Shown here one piece after another: positions 1 to 9,004 of a stretch of 64,000 nt of DNA. Both the position numbers and the translations under genes were made by a program. The stretch is from Methylobacterium sp. DB0501 (GTDB taxonomy: Bacteria > Pseudomonadota > Alphaproteobacteria > Rhizobiales > Beijerinckiaceae). How positions within the stretch are numbered: position 1 is the stretch's first letter; every line of letters begins with the position of its first letter. The notes beneath the pieces were generated by a model. It was not told where the DNA came from. It saw only the letters and a list, made by a program, of their open reading frames with translations, and did no database searches. The stretch spans positions 276,741 through 340,740 of the forward strand of contig NZ_JAAKGV010000004.1 in the NCBI RefSeq assembly GCF_011043735.1. The letters are read 5' to 3'.

Positions 1-859
1 CGACCTCGACCGGGCGCTCACCGGCCACACCGACGCCAAGGCGGCGGTCGAGATGGCCCTGTTCGACATCCTGGGCCATTCCGCCGGGCTCTCCGTCGCC
101 GAGCTGCTGGGCGGACGGGTGCGGGACACGATCCCGCTCTCGTTCTCGATCGCCGATCCCGACTTCGAGGCCGACCTCGCCCGCATGCGGGCGATGACGG
201 CGCAGGGCCACCGGCTGTTCAAGGTGAAGACCGGGGTGAAGCCGCATGCCGAGGACCTCGCCCATCTCGAGGCGATGCGGGCGGCCTTCGGCGAGGGCAT
301 CGACCTGCGGGTCGATTACAACCAGGCCCTCGAGCCGTTCGGGGCTTTGCGGGTGCTGCGCGACGTCGAGGCCTTCCGGCCGACCTTCATCGAGCAGCCG
401 GTGGCCCGCCGCCACCTCGACGCCATGGCGGCGCTCACCGCCGCCCTCGACACCCCGATCCTCGCCGACGAGAGCTGCTTCGATGCCGCCGACGCCCTCG
501 AGGTGGTGCGGCGCCGGGCGGCCTCCGCGGTCTCGGTGAAGCTGATGAAGTGCGGCGGGATGCTGAAGGCGCAAGCGATGATGGCGATCGCCGAGACCGC
601 CGGCCTGCCGGGCTACGGCGGGACCCTGTGGGAGGGCGGCATTGCGCTCGCCGCCGGCACCCAGCTCATCGCCGCCACGCCCGGCATCTCGTTGGGCTGC
701 GAGTTCTACATGCCCCACCACGTCCTGACCGAGGACGTGCTGGACGCGCGGGTGCCGGTCGAGGCCGGGGCGGTGGTGGTGCCGCGCGGGCCGGGGCTCG
801 GGATCACGGTGAGCGAGGCGGCGATCCGGGGGAATGCGCGGGTGCTGGCGGAGGCCTGA
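1..859 (+). CDS. Muconate cycloisomerase-like enzyme (enolase superfamily), 5' end missing
   Basis: Partial gene: the reading frame is open from base 2 and about 285 C-terminal residues are present. The family (mandelate racemase/muconate lactonizing enzyme) abstracts a proton alpha to a carboxylate using a divalent metal. The visible motifs are those of the muconate-lactonizing subgroup: the KxK motif in LFKVKTG, metal ligands in order at RVDYNQ (Asp), FIEQPV (Glu) and LADES (Asp), then the second-face lysine in SVKLMKCGG. The N-terminal capping domain lies outside the window. Its neighbour downstream is on the opposite strand, so no operon partner is visible here. Dipeptide epimerase or another MLE-type activity is possible, because family members differ in substrate with the same motifs. 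Confidence 0.8.
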   Translation, partial: DLDRALTGHTDAKAAVEMALFDILGHSAGLSVAELLGGRVRDTIPLSFSIADPDFEADLARMRAMTAQGHRLFKVKTGVKPHAEDLAHLEAMRAAFGEGIDLRVDYNQALEPFGALRVLRDVEAFRPTFIEQPVARRHLDAMAALTAALDTPILADESCFDAADALEVVRRRAASAVSVKLMKCGGMLKAQAMMAIAETAGLPGYGGTLWEGGIALAAGTQLIAATPGISLGCEFYMPHHVLTEDVLDARVPVEAGAVVVPRGPGLGITVSEAAIRGNARVLAEA

Positions 860-1186
860 GGGAGGAAGCGGATCGTCCATCCCGCTCCACTCTCCCATTC
901 CCGGACGACTGGAACGAAGTGACAGGAAATCCGGGATTCAGCCCAAGAAGTCGCGAAGCGTCGGTCTGTCTGCAGCGATGCAGCATGCGGGGCCGCTTCG
1001 CGGCAAGTCGTACGTCTGGGTCCCGGATCTCCTGCCGCCGACGCTCCAGTCGTCCGTGAAAGGGGCGCGGCTTACGATGAGCGTAACCCCCGCGAAGCCA
1101 ACTGCGACCGACCTGTACCGTGCGGCCACGCGGGCCCGGGATCACGATGAAGGACGGGACGGCGGCTGCCGCACTCGCGCCGGCAC
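860..1186. other. Convergent intergenic region without a recognisable gene
   Basis: About 330 bases lie between two converging genes. I see no coding frame with a ribosome-binding site, no RNA gene and no clear U-tract terminator. It is less GC-biased than the flanking genes between about 900 and 1080. Confidence 0.5.
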
Positions 1187-2143
1187 TCAATGCGCCGGCG
1201 CCACCACCGCCGGCGTCGCGATGTCCGGCTGGAGCAGCGAGACGGTGATCGCCCGGGTGACGTGCTCGGCCATGCAGCGATAGCCGAGATCGGCGAGGCG
1301 GAAGCCGGCGCCGGCCTGAGCGGTATCGCCCTTGAGGGCACTGATCGCCCGCGTGGCGAGGTAGCGCATCGCCTCGTAACGCTGGACCAGCGGCACCTGC
1401 TCGCGCTCGGCGACCTTCTGGATCGCCTGGACGAACTGGCGGTAATAATCGTCCTTGGCGAGGCTCGCGGTGTATTGGGGATCGACCAGCACCACGTCGA
1501 TGCCGTGCGACTTGATCCAGGCCACGGTCTCGGCCAGCGACTGCGCGAACTCCTCGATGTCGACGCGGGCCAGGGCGTCGTTGCCGCCGACCTGCCAGAC
1601 CACGAGGTCGGGCTCGATCTCGGCGACCTGGTTGCGCAGGCGCTCCGCCGCCCCGAAGGCGATCTCGCCGGAGACGCCGCGGCTCTCCACCGTCACCTCG
1701 ACGTCGGGCAGGGAGCGGGTGAGCGCATCCTCCAGGCGCACCGGGTAGGTGGCGGCGGTGCCGATGCCGCCGGAATTCGAGCCGATGGTCAGGACCTGGA
1801 CGGCGCGGTGCTCGCGCAGGGCCTTCTTCACCGCCTTCAGCTTGGCCAGCGTGTAGAGCTTGGAGCCCGGGACCCGGCATTCGGGGGAGAGGCTGGGATC
1901 CGGCGCATCCGGGCTCGGCGCGGTGGCCTGGAGCGCAGGAATCTCGGCCAGGGCCGGTTGCGACGAGGGGGCCGGGACGTTGGCCGGCACGGCCTGCGTC
2001 GTCGCCGGGCCCTGAACTTGCGAAGGCTGAACTTGCGACGCTGGAACTTGCGACGACTGCGCCAGCGCGAGGCACGACGCCATGGCGAGGCTCACGCCGC
2101 CGAGGAGGGCCGGGGGGAGCGAGAGCGCCATTCGACGAACCAT
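1187..2143 (-). CDS. Exported SGNH/GDSL hydrolase-family protein with altered catalytic block V
   Basis: About 318 residues. The chosen start (MVRRMALS) gives a signal peptide with an Arg-Arg n-region, a hydrophobic core and a likely cleavage after ALA; starts at 2131 or 2173 are alternatives. A Ser/Gln-rich and Pro/Ala-rich linker follows. The SGNH domain shows block I as IGSNSGG, the GVSGE block, and block III as VWQVGGND. Block V, which normally reads D-x-x-H before the NDxGY segment, here reads A-G-F-R-L-A-D-L-G-Y, so the catalytic Asp and His appear replaced by Ala and Arg. The gene overlaps the end of the upstream OpgC-like gene by about 50 bases, suggesting coupled expression and a shared role in acylating or deacylating an envelope polymer (inference). 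Confidence 0.75.
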   Translation of the reverse strand: MVRRMALSLPPALLGGVSLAMASCLALAQSSQVPASQVQPSQVQGPATTQAVPANVPAPSSQPALAEIPALQATAPSPDAPDPSLSPECRVPGSKLYTLAKLKAVKKALREHRAVQVLTIGSNSGGIGTAATYPVRLEDALTRSLPDVEVTVESRGVSGEIAFGAAERLRNQVAEIEPDLVVWQVGGNDALARVDIEEFAQSLAETVAWIKSHGIDVVLVDPQYTASLAKDDYYRQFVQAIQKVAEREQVPLVQRYEAMRYLATRAISALKGDTAQAGAGFRLADLGYRCMAEHVTRAITVSLLQPDIATPAVVAPAH

Positions 2144-3189
2144 GCCGTGAAGGAGAGTGAAGCTAACCCGCATCCTACGACAAAGACGTCGGTCGCGAAA
2201 CCTCCCCCGGTCCAGAAACGAATCAGCTGTGCACCGAGGCTGGCGACCGAGCCGACCGAGAACACCGCCAACGAGTTGCGCCCGAGCCCGGCGAGCTGCC
2301 GGACGAGCCAGCGCGCCCGCGGCTGGACGACGGCGAACACCGCCTGGAAGGCGAGGAGCACGCCGAGGAAGTGCACCAGCCGGGCGGGCGACAGGTACGA
2401 CTTGTCGAAGATGAACAGGAGCCGCGGTTCCGGCACCGCCAGGGGGTCGGGCCGCAGGTTGAACCAGGACAGGACCGCGCCGACGATCACGATGACCACC
2501 CCGAGCGGCATCAGCCGGCGGCGCCAGACCAGGAACCGCTCGGAGCTGCGCCGCCATTCATGGGCCGCGAAGCCGAGCACCAGCAGCAATTGCCAGCACA
2601 GCGGGTTGAAGAACCAGTGCCCCTCCACCGGCCAGCTCGGGATGTTGATCTCGAAGACCAGGCTGACGGCGTAGAGCGCGACCGAGATCCCGACCGCCAG
2701 GCCGAGATGCACCCGCGACAGCAGCACGAAGGCCGGGGCGAGGCCGAGCAGCACGACGTAGAGCGGCAGGATGTTGAAGAAGCCGAGCTGATGCAGCAGC
2801 GTCACCCAGCCGACGGTGGCCTGGATCGGGTCGCTGAAGATCGGCCCGGCATTGTGCCATTCCACCAGGAGCGGGTTGTCGAGGTAGAGGGCCGCCCCCG
2901 CCAGCATGGCGAGCGCGATCGCCGTGATGACGAGTTGCGCCCGGTAGACCTCGACCATGCGCGAGAGCAGCCGCAGGATCGTGCGGAGCGCCGGTTCCGG
3001 CACGCCGTCGCGCCCGCGGGTCGCGATGCCGATCGACCACCCGGCCAGGAACACGAACAGCTCGGCCGCGTCCGAGATCCCGTACTGGGAATAGGTATAG
3101 TTCTGGAAGACGTTGCCCGGGATGTGGTTGATGAAGATCGTGATCAGGGCAATGCCGCGCCAGAAATCGACCGCATTCGGTTCACGCAT
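2092..3189 (-). CDS. OpgC-domain membrane acyltransferase-like protein
   Basis: About 365 residues starting MREPNAVDFWRG, an N-terminus typical of the OpgC family (the protein that O-succinylates osmoregulated periplasmic glucans in proteobacteria). Roughly ten hydrophobic segments are visible, including the FLAGWSIGIATRG segment that follows the first helix. The start ATG has an AGAGGGA-type ribosome-binding site about 10 bases upstream. Its 3' end overlaps the SGNH-family gene, an arrangement seen for acyltransferase/esterase pairs. The substrate cannot be told from sequence; the assignment to glucan modification is by family only. Confidence 0.8.
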   Translation of the reverse strand: MREPNAVDFWRGIALITIFINHIPGNVFQNYTYSQYGISDAAELFVFLAGWSIGIATRGRDGVPEPALRTILRLLSRMVEVYRAQLVITAIALAMLAGAALYLDNPLLVEWHNAGPIFSDPIQATVGWVTLLHQLGFFNILPLYVVLLGLAPAFVLLSRVHLGLAVGISVALYAVSLVFEINIPSWPVEGHWFFNPLCWQLLLVLGFAAHEWRRSSERFLVWRRRLMPLGVVIVIVGAVLSWFNLRPDPLAVPEPRLLFIFDKSYLSPARLVHFLGVLLAFQAVFAVVQPRARWLVRQLAGLGRNSLAVFSVGSVASLGAQLIRFWTGGGFATDVFVVGCGLASLSFTAWFVEWRSRSPRPSSAA

Positions 3190-3360
3190 GATGGTCGTGG
3201 TCCCTCTTGGGGTCTCTCTCTCGGACTTTCCCGCGGGTCCGCGCGCTCCCGTCCGGGGCGGGCGCGGGACGCCGGCCCATGAGCGCATGCAAGTTTAGCG
3301 CACGGCCCGGCCGCCGCGCGACCGGGCGGGCCGCGGCGGGATGGCCGGGGATGCCCTGCC

Positions 3361-3726
3361 CTACTTCACGATCCGGTCGAGGCGGTTGTTGACGAAGAAG
3401 TACAGCTCCTTCGCGCCGGGTTCGGTGTAGAGCACCTGCACCTCGCGCTGGCCCCGCCCGCTCTCGCCGACCAGCACGTCGGTCGGCGGCTTGCCCTTGA
3501 GCCGCACCAGTTCGCACTCGCCGATGCCGGGGGCGATCTCGGTGGCCGCCACCGGGACCGCACCGGTGCAGGTCCCGTCATTCGCCAGGACCGGGCCCCA
3601 GGGCGCGGCCGGCGCCGGGGGCGGCTTCGGCGCCGCGATCGTCACCGGCGGGGCGGCCCGGTCCGTGCTGCTGCACCCTGCGAGAGCGATCCCTGTCAGG
3701 GCGATCCCGATCACCGTCCGCCTCAT
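3361..3726 (-). CDS. Small lipoprotein of unknown function
   Basis: 121 residues. The N-terminus is a type II signal peptide with lipobox LAGC (Cys about residue 18), so the mature protein should be lipid-anchored. A Pro/Ala-rich linker follows, then a compact domain ending FFVNNRLDRIVK with two further cysteines (TCTG and ECEL) that could form a disulfide. The start codon overlaps the stop codon of the upstream carboxypeptidase gene (ATGA), so the two are translationally coupled. I do not recognise a named family. Confidence 0.8.
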   Translation of the reverse strand: MRRTVIGIALTGIALAGCSSTDRAAPPVTIAAPKPPPAPAAPWGPVLANDGTCTGAVPVAATEIAPGIGECELVRLKGKPPTDVLVGESGRGQREVQVLYTEPGAKELYFFVNNRLDRIVK

Positions 3727-5288
3727 CGTCCCTCGTCCGTCTTGCGTCCCGGGCCGCCTTGCCGCGCGGCCAGGGCCGTCTCGTAGAGGCGGAGCGCGTC
3801 GCTGCGCAAGGCCGCCCGCGAGCCTTCGCGGAAATAGAACATGTGGCCGCCGGGATAGACCGACAGGGCGAGGCGCGTCCCGTCCCCATAGGCCGGCATC
3901 TGGTCGAGGATCAGCTTGGAGGCGAAGTAGGGCGTGACGAGATCGGTATAGCCGTGGGCGACCAGCACCCGCAGGTTGCCGTCGAGGGAGAGCACCTGGC
4001 GCAGGTCGCCCACCACCTCCGGCGACGAGCGGCCGCCGCCCCAGTTCCAGCTCGCATTGACCGCGTTGTTGAGGAGTTCGTAGCGCAGGTTCGGCACGCG
4101 CCAGTTCAGGGTGCGGGCGGTGAGGTCGATCATCGCGCTCGACAGAGGCGCCAGCATCGCGGTGAGGATCGGGTCGGCGAAGCGCCCCTGGGCCGCGCTC
4201 GGGTCCGGGTCCCAGCCGGTGACGCCGGTATCGTAGGCGCTCGCCACCCGCCCCGCATCGCGGTCGGCCTCGCGCTGGTAGCTCGATCCGGCCACCCGCC
4301 CGGCCTGCCGGCGCACCAGGGCGGGATCGAGCCCGGTGAGCGCCGCCACCCGCTCGGTCATCCGGTCGGTCGCGGCGGTGTCGGCGGGCCCGCGCAGGAG
4401 ATCGGCGAGGTAGGGCCCGGTGGCATAGGCCTCGATCTCGGCCATGCGGGCGGGATCGGGGGTCCGGCCCCGCTTCTCCAGTCCGGCGGCGGCCAGGGAC
4501 GGCAGCCGCGTCACGGCGCCGAGGGGGTTGTGGCGCGGCGGCTGCAGATAGGCGAAATCAAGCACCGGCGAGAGCAGCACCAGGCCCGACAGCCCGATCC
4601 CAACATCGTCCTGGAGCTTGCGGGCGATCAGCGGCCCGCGGAACCCGCCGTAGCTCTCGCCGAGGAAGAATTTCGGCGAGGTGAGCCGGTCGTTGGTGCG
4701 CAGCCAGCGGGCGATCGCCGCCGACAGCACCGCGGCGTCGCTCTCCACCGCGTAGTAGCGCTTCCCGTCGTCGCCGGCGGCGCGGCTGTAGCCGGTGCCG
4801 ACGGGATCCATGAAGACGAGGTCGGTGAAATCGAGCCAGGTCTCGTCGTTCGGCACCACCACGGGCGGCGCCGACGGGCTGATGCTCGGTCCGTCGAGGG
4901 GCAGGCGCCAGGGCCCGACCGCCGCGAGGTTGAGATAGGCGGAGGCCGCCCCGGGACCGCCATTGACCGCGAAGGTGACGGGCCGGGTGCCGGGCTCGCC
5001 GCCTGGCAGGGTGAAGGCCGTGAAGGCGATCTCGGCCTGGAGCTTTCCGGATTCGTCGACCAGCGGCAGGCTGCCGGCCACGGCCGTGAAGTTCAGAATG
5101 CGGCCGCCCGACAGGGTCAGGCTGTGCTGGGTCGTGGCGTCGGGGGGCAGGCGCCGGCCCTCGGACGGGCGGGCTTCCTGACGGTTCTCCTGTCGACTCT
5201 CCTGGCGGGCGGGCTGCGCCAGCACAGGGGCGGGTCCGATCAGCAGGGCCGCCGCGAGGGCGAGGATGCGGGTCGTGATGCGGGTCAT
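3723..5288 (-). CDS. S10-family serine carboxypeptidase, exported
   Basis: About 521 residues beginning MTRITTRILALAAALL, a clear signal peptide ending at VLAQ. The start has a GAGGAG ribosome-binding site six bases upstream. The catalytic triad of family S10 is visible: nucleophile Ser in FLGESYGG, Asp in HGYTDLVTPY and His in YPGGHMFYF; the oxyanion region shows NGGPGAAS. The family releases C-terminal residues from peptides in the periplasm or outside the cell. It is transcribed with the downstream lipoprotein, whose start overlaps its stop. The segment just after the signal peptide is rich in repeated Arg-Gln-Glu residues and probably disordered. Confidence 0.9.
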   Translation of the reverse strand: MTRITTRILALAAALLIGPAPVLAQPARQESRQENRQEARPSEGRRLPPDATTQHSLTLSGGRILNFTAVAGSLPLVDESGKLQAEIAFTAFTLPGGEPGTRPVTFAVNGGPGAASAYLNLAAVGPWRLPLDGPSISPSAPPVVVPNDETWLDFTDLVFMDPVGTGYSRAAGDDGKRYYAVESDAAVLSAAIARWLRTNDRLTSPKFFLGESYGGFRGPLIARKLQDDVGIGLSGLVLLSPVLDFAYLQPPRHNPLGAVTRLPSLAAAGLEKRGRTPDPARMAEIEAYATGPYLADLLRGPADTAATDRMTERVAALTGLDPALVRRQAGRVAGSSYQREADRDAGRVASAYDTGVTGWDPDPSAAQGRFADPILTAMLAPLSSAMIDLTARTLNWRVPNLRYELLNNAVNASWNWGGGRSSPEVVGDLRQVLSLDGNLRVLVAHGYTDLVTPYFASKLILDQMPAYGDGTRLALSVYPGGHMFYFREGSRAALRSDALRLYETALAARQGGPGRKTDEGR

Positions 5289-5320
5289 GACGTCTCCTCG
5301 CGGGCGGGAGCCCGGTATGG

Positions 5321-5773
5321 TCAGGCCTTCTTCTGCCAGCGGCCGCGCTCGTCCTGCTGCCAGTAGGCCACGCTGTGGCCGGCCTCCTTGGCGCCGCGCC
5401 ACTGCTCGCGGGCGTGCAGCAGGGCGTCCTGGTCGGTGCCGTCGAACAGGATGCAGATGCGCTGGTACTCCGCCGCATCGTCCGGCAGGGGGGCGCCCTC
5501 GACCAGGAAGCGGATCGAGGCGGCGTTCGGGTTGGCGTCGCGCAGGGTCAGCACCACCGGCTGGGTGGCGCAATCGGGGTCGCGGTCGGTGCCGTGGGGC
5601 AGGAAGCTCTCGTCGGAATAGATCCAGAGGTGGTCGTCGAGGGCCTGGAGCCGCTCCTCGCTCGTCGCCTGCACGGCGACGCGCCATTGCCGCTCCAGGG
5701 ATTTCTCCAGGAGGCTCGGCAGCACCTGCTCCAGGGGCTGGCGCTGCATGTGGTAGAACAGGATCTCGGTCAC
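5321..5773 (-). CDS. holC: DNA polymerase III chi subunit
   Basis: 150 residues, the usual length. Chi binds psi and single-strand-binding protein within the clamp-loader complex of the replicative polymerase. The sequence starts TEILFYHMQRQPLE, the typical opening, and contains the LPHGTDRD and ICILFDGTD segments characteristic of HolC. The start is GTG with only a weak ribosome-binding site. It lies 32 bases upstream of the S10 carboxypeptidase, in the place where many alphaproteobacteria have a leucyl aminopeptidase. Confidence 0.92.
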   Translation of the reverse strand: MTEILFYHMQRQPLEQVLPSLLEKSLERQWRVAVQATSEERLQALDDHLWIYSDESFLPHGTDRDPDCATQPVVLTLRDANPNAASIRFLVEGAPLPDDAAEYQRICILFDGTDQDALLHAREQWRGAKEAGHSVAYWQQDERGRWQKKA

Positions 5774-5840
5774 GGTTCTTGGAGATAGGGCGCCCGGGGC
5801 CGGACGGCACCGGGCAGGGGAGACTCCGGCGCGGTGGGCC

Positions 5841-7655
5841 TCACGCGCTTGCCGCCTTTTGTGCCTGCGCCAGCAGCTTCACCAGGTCGCAGCCGGCATA
5901 GAGGTCGTGGGCGACGCCGGCGGCCCGCAAGGCGGGTTCGAGGTCGCCCGGCTTGCCCGCGAGGTAGAGGGTCGTCGCACCGGCGGCGCGCAACGCCTCG
6001 GCGGCGGGCACCGCCTCCTCGGCATAGACCGCGTCCGACGAGCACAGGCAGGCGAGCGGCGTGCCGGCGGCGCGGAACGCCGCCACCATCGCGGCGTGAT
6101 CCGGGAAACCCTCGTTCGTCACCGCCTCGATGCCGCCGGCCTCGAAGGCGTTGCGGGCGAAGGTGGCGCGGGTGTTGAAGGCGCTCAAGGCCCCGAGATT
6201 GGCGAGGAAGACCCGCGGGCGCCGGCCCGTCCGCTCGAGGACCGCGTCGGAGGCGTCGCGCAGGGCCTCGTAGGGTTCGGCGAGGCGCCGGGACGGCAGC
6301 GCGCCCTCGGGAACCGGCATGGCCGCCGGGGCGGGCTTCAGCACCGCGACCGGCGCCTCGTGCAGGTCGGGGAACTCGCTGGTACCGGTGATCGGCTGGC
6401 GGCGGGTGGCGAGCTCCGCGTCGCGGGTCCTGCGCAGGGAGGCGAGGCGGTCGGACATGGCGCCGGAGCGCAGGCTCGCGGCGATGCCCCCTTCCCGCTC
6501 GATCGCCTGGAACAGCGCCCAGGCTTCCGTGCAGAGCGCGTCGGTCAGGGCCTCGAAGCCGCCGGCGCCGGCGGCCGGGTCGGCGACGCGCCAGAGATTG
6601 GCCTCGTCGAGGAGGACGTGCTGGGTGTTGCGGGCGCAGCGGCGCGCGAAGGCGTCGGGCAGGCCGATCGCCGCCGTGAAGGGCAGCACCGTGACCGCGT
6701 CCGCCCCGCCCAGGCCCGCCGAGAACACCGCGCTGGTGGCCCGCAGCATGTTCACCCAGGGGTCGCGCTTCGTCGTGCCGCGCCAGGCGGTCTCGGCGTG
6801 GAGGCGGATCGGCGCGGGCGTCAGGCCGCAGGCCTCCTCGACCCTCGCCCAGAGCCGGCGCAGGGCGCGGACCTTCGCCACCGTCAGGAACTCGTCGGCT
6901 TCGGCCACCAGCAGGAACGCCAGGGCGGCGCGGGCGCGCTCCAGGGAATGCCCGCCGGCCTCGAGCGCCCGCAGGGTCGCCAGCGCGCCGGAGAGGAGTG
7001 CCGCCAGTTCCAGCGCCTCGCCGGCCCCGGCCTCGTGGAAGGGCCGGGCATCGGCCAGGAAGGCGCGGCCGGTGAATCCGTGGGCGTCGAGGTCGCGCAG
7101 GATCGCGGCCGGATCCCAGGACGGCGCGGTGCCGGTGGCGGCCTGCACGGCGACCGGGTCGAGGCCCAGATCGATGTCGAGGCCGGAGAGGTCGTCGCCG
7201 CGGGCCTTGGCGAGGGCGAGCAGAGCCGTCGCGGTCTCCGGCCCCGCCGCGCCGGCATCGAGCCGCAGCCCGATCAGCGGCAGCATCACGTCGGCGAGCG
7301 CCGCCTCGAGGGCCTGCGGCCCGGGAAGGCCGAAGCCGCGGGCGGCCGGCGCGCCGGCGATCACCAGGGTCAGGGCGTCGGCACCGCCTTCCAGGTCGGT
7401 CAGCGCCAGGGCGTTGGCCTCCTGGGGATCGGGATGGTCGACCCGCTGGCTCACGCGCCAGCGGCCGGGGACGGCGCGGCCGGGCTGGGGCGCGGCCTCG
7501 GCCGGGGGATAGAGCGGCGCGACCCTGATGCCGTCCGGCGTGCGGCGCACCAGCCTCTTGTCGAAATCGGCGCCTTTCAGCACCCCGTCGACCAGGGCAC
7601 GCCACTGCGCCTCGGTGGCGGCCGGAAACGCGGCGGCGAGCGTCGTATCGTCCAT
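5841..7655 (-). CDS. mutA: Methylmalonyl-CoA mutase small (beta) subunit
   Basis: About 604 residues. With the large subunit it forms the adenosylcobalamin-dependent enzyme that interconverts (R)-methylmalonyl-CoA and succinyl-CoA; the beta subunit itself is non-catalytic. The N-terminal barrel region (FDKRLVRRTPDGI, RPFHEAGAGEALELA, AETAWRGTTKRDPWVNMLRA) is followed by a C-terminal cobalamin-binding-like fold that lacks the DxHxxG cobalt-binding motif, as expected for this subunit. The start ATG has an AGAGGA ribosome-binding site. The large-subunit gene is not in the window; in Methylobacterium the two subunit genes are commonly unlinked. Role by context: propionyl-CoA assimilation and the ethylmalonyl-CoA pathway. 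Confidence 0.92.
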   Translation of the reverse strand: MDDTTLAAAFPAATEAQWRALVDGVLKGADFDKRLVRRTPDGIRVAPLYPPAEAAPQPGRAVPGRWRVSQRVDHPDPQEANALALTDLEGGADALTLVIAGAPAARGFGLPGPQALEAALADVMLPLIGLRLDAGAAGPETATALLALAKARGDDLSGLDIDLGLDPVAVQAATGTAPSWDPAAILRDLDAHGFTGRAFLADARPFHEAGAGEALELAALLSGALATLRALEAGGHSLERARAALAFLLVAEADEFLTVAKVRALRRLWARVEEACGLTPAPIRLHAETAWRGTTKRDPWVNMLRATSAVFSAGLGGADAVTVLPFTAAIGLPDAFARRCARNTQHVLLDEANLWRVADPAAGAGGFEALTDALCTEAWALFQAIEREGGIAASLRSGAMSDRLASLRRTRDAELATRRQPITGTSEFPDLHEAPVAVLKPAPAAMPVPEGALPSRRLAEPYEALRDASDAVLERTGRRPRVFLANLGALSAFNTRATFARNAFEAGGIEAVTNEGFPDHAAMVAAFRAAGTPLACLCSSDAVYAEEAVPAAEALRAAGATTLYLAGKPGDLEPALRAAGVAHDLYAGCDLVKLLAQAQKAASA

Positions 7656-7758
7656 GGCGGGGTCCTCTGGCGCTGGGTCTTCTCCCTGGCGCCAGGACAT
7701 AGCCGCGCCACCCGCCCTCGGTCGAGGCCCCCGAGAGTCCGGCGTCGTCCGATGGCGA

Positions 7759-8562
7759 TCAACCGAAGACGATCAATCCGGCAAAGCCCGCCGCGCCGAC
7801 CAGGATGCGCCACCAGGCGAAGAGCGCGAAGCCGTGGCGGGAGACGTAGTCGAGCAGCTTGCGGACCACGAACAGGGCCGACAGGAACGCCACCACGAAG
7901 CCGATGGCGATCAGCCCGACATCGTCCTTCGACAGGTTCTTGTAGTTGTCGAGCAGGTCCTTGGCGAAGGCGCCGGCCATGGTCGGCATCGCGAGGTAGA
8001 ACGAGAACTCGGTGGCGGCGCGCTTGCCCGAGCCCATCAGCATGGCACCGACGATGGTGGCGCCGGAGCGCGACACGCCGGGGATCATGGCGAGGCACTG
8101 GAACAGGCCGATCTTGAGCGCCATCGGCAGCGAGAACTGGTGCACGTCGTCGTATTTCTGCTCGATCTCGGTCTCGTCGATGACGAGCAGCACGAGGCCG
8201 CCGGCGACCAGGGTCGAGCAGATGATCCACGGGTTGAACAGGTAGAACTTGATGTATTTCGAGAACAGGCCGCCGATGATGGCGGCGGGCAGGAACGCGA
8301 TCAGGATCGCCAGGATGAACCGGCGGGCATTCGGATCCGTGGGCGCCCGCCGCAGCAGGTCGAGGATCTGGCGGAAATAGACCCCGACGATCGCCAGGAT
8401 GGCGCCGAGCTGGATCAGTACCTCGAAGGTGTTGTTGGGCGATTCGAAGCCGATGAAGTGGCCGACGAGGAGCTGGTGCCCGGTCGAGGAGACCGGGATG
8501 AACTCGGTGGCGCCCTCGACGAGGGCGAGCACCACGGCCTTGCCGATGCTGGCGACGTCCAT
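7759..8562 (-). CDS. uppP: Undecaprenyl-diphosphate phosphatase
   Basis: 267 residues, family length (BacA type). It dephosphorylates undecaprenyl diphosphate to recycle the lipid carrier of cell-wall synthesis in the inner membrane. Both signature motifs are present: EGATEFIPVSSTGH at residues 16-29 and GVSRSGATI in the second half, together with about eight membrane segments. The start MDVASIG has a GGGGAG ribosome-binding site eight bases upstream. Monocistronic by appearance. Confidence 0.95.
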   Translation of the reverse strand: MDVASIGKAVVLALVEGATEFIPVSSTGHQLLVGHFIGFESPNNTFEVLIQLGAILAIVGVYFRQILDLLRRAPTDPNARRFILAILIAFLPAAIIGGLFSKYIKFYLFNPWIICSTLVAGGLVLLVIDETEIEQKYDDVHQFSLPMALKIGLFQCLAMIPGVSRSGATIVGAMLMGSGKRAATEFSFYLAMPTMAGAFAKDLLDNYKNLSKDDVGLIAIGFVVAFLSALFVVRKLLDYVSRHGFALFAWWRILVGAAGFAGLIVFG

Positions 8563-9004
8563 CACCGTGCTCCCCGGCCCGAAGCCGTGCCGCGGGCGGG
8601 ACCGCCCGCCTTGCCTGTCGCCGTCGTCATGGTGCCTGCTCTCGTGGTCGCGCCGCGGGCGGTCGCGCGACCGCGTCCGGCGGGGAAGGAAACGGGGCCG
8701 GCTCGTGCCGCGCCCGCATCGGGCGCGCCAGGACGGCACCAGCTCTGTGGCAAGTCTTCTGTGGCAAGTCTGTGGTGGGCGGGCTCCGGAGCGGCCCGGC
8801 CCGATGGCCTAACTCGGGCCGCAGCTTGGGCCGTCATGGTTGAGGCTCGGTTACCAGCCACGTTCGCCCGTGTTAAGGATGCCGAAAGATATCCGTGTCT
8901 CGGTGACCAGACGTTAATCCTGCGGGGGTCAATCCGGACTCACACGACCCACCGCGAGCCGACCTTCCAGGCCAGCCGACAGACGAAGCGCGAAACGGCC
9001 CCGC
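8563..9004. other. Divergent intergenic region with a perfect 14-bp tandem duplication
   Basis: This 440-base gap separates divergent uppP and a GST gene and must hold both promoters. The unit TCTGTGGCAAGTCT occurs twice in perfect tandem at 8744-8771. I see no RNA gene or credible short ORF. Confidence 0.5.
8744..8771. repeat. Tandem duplication, 2 x 14 bp
   Basis: Two identical, directly adjacent copies of TCTGTGGCAAGTCT. The most likely origin is replication slippage. Confidence 0.8.
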
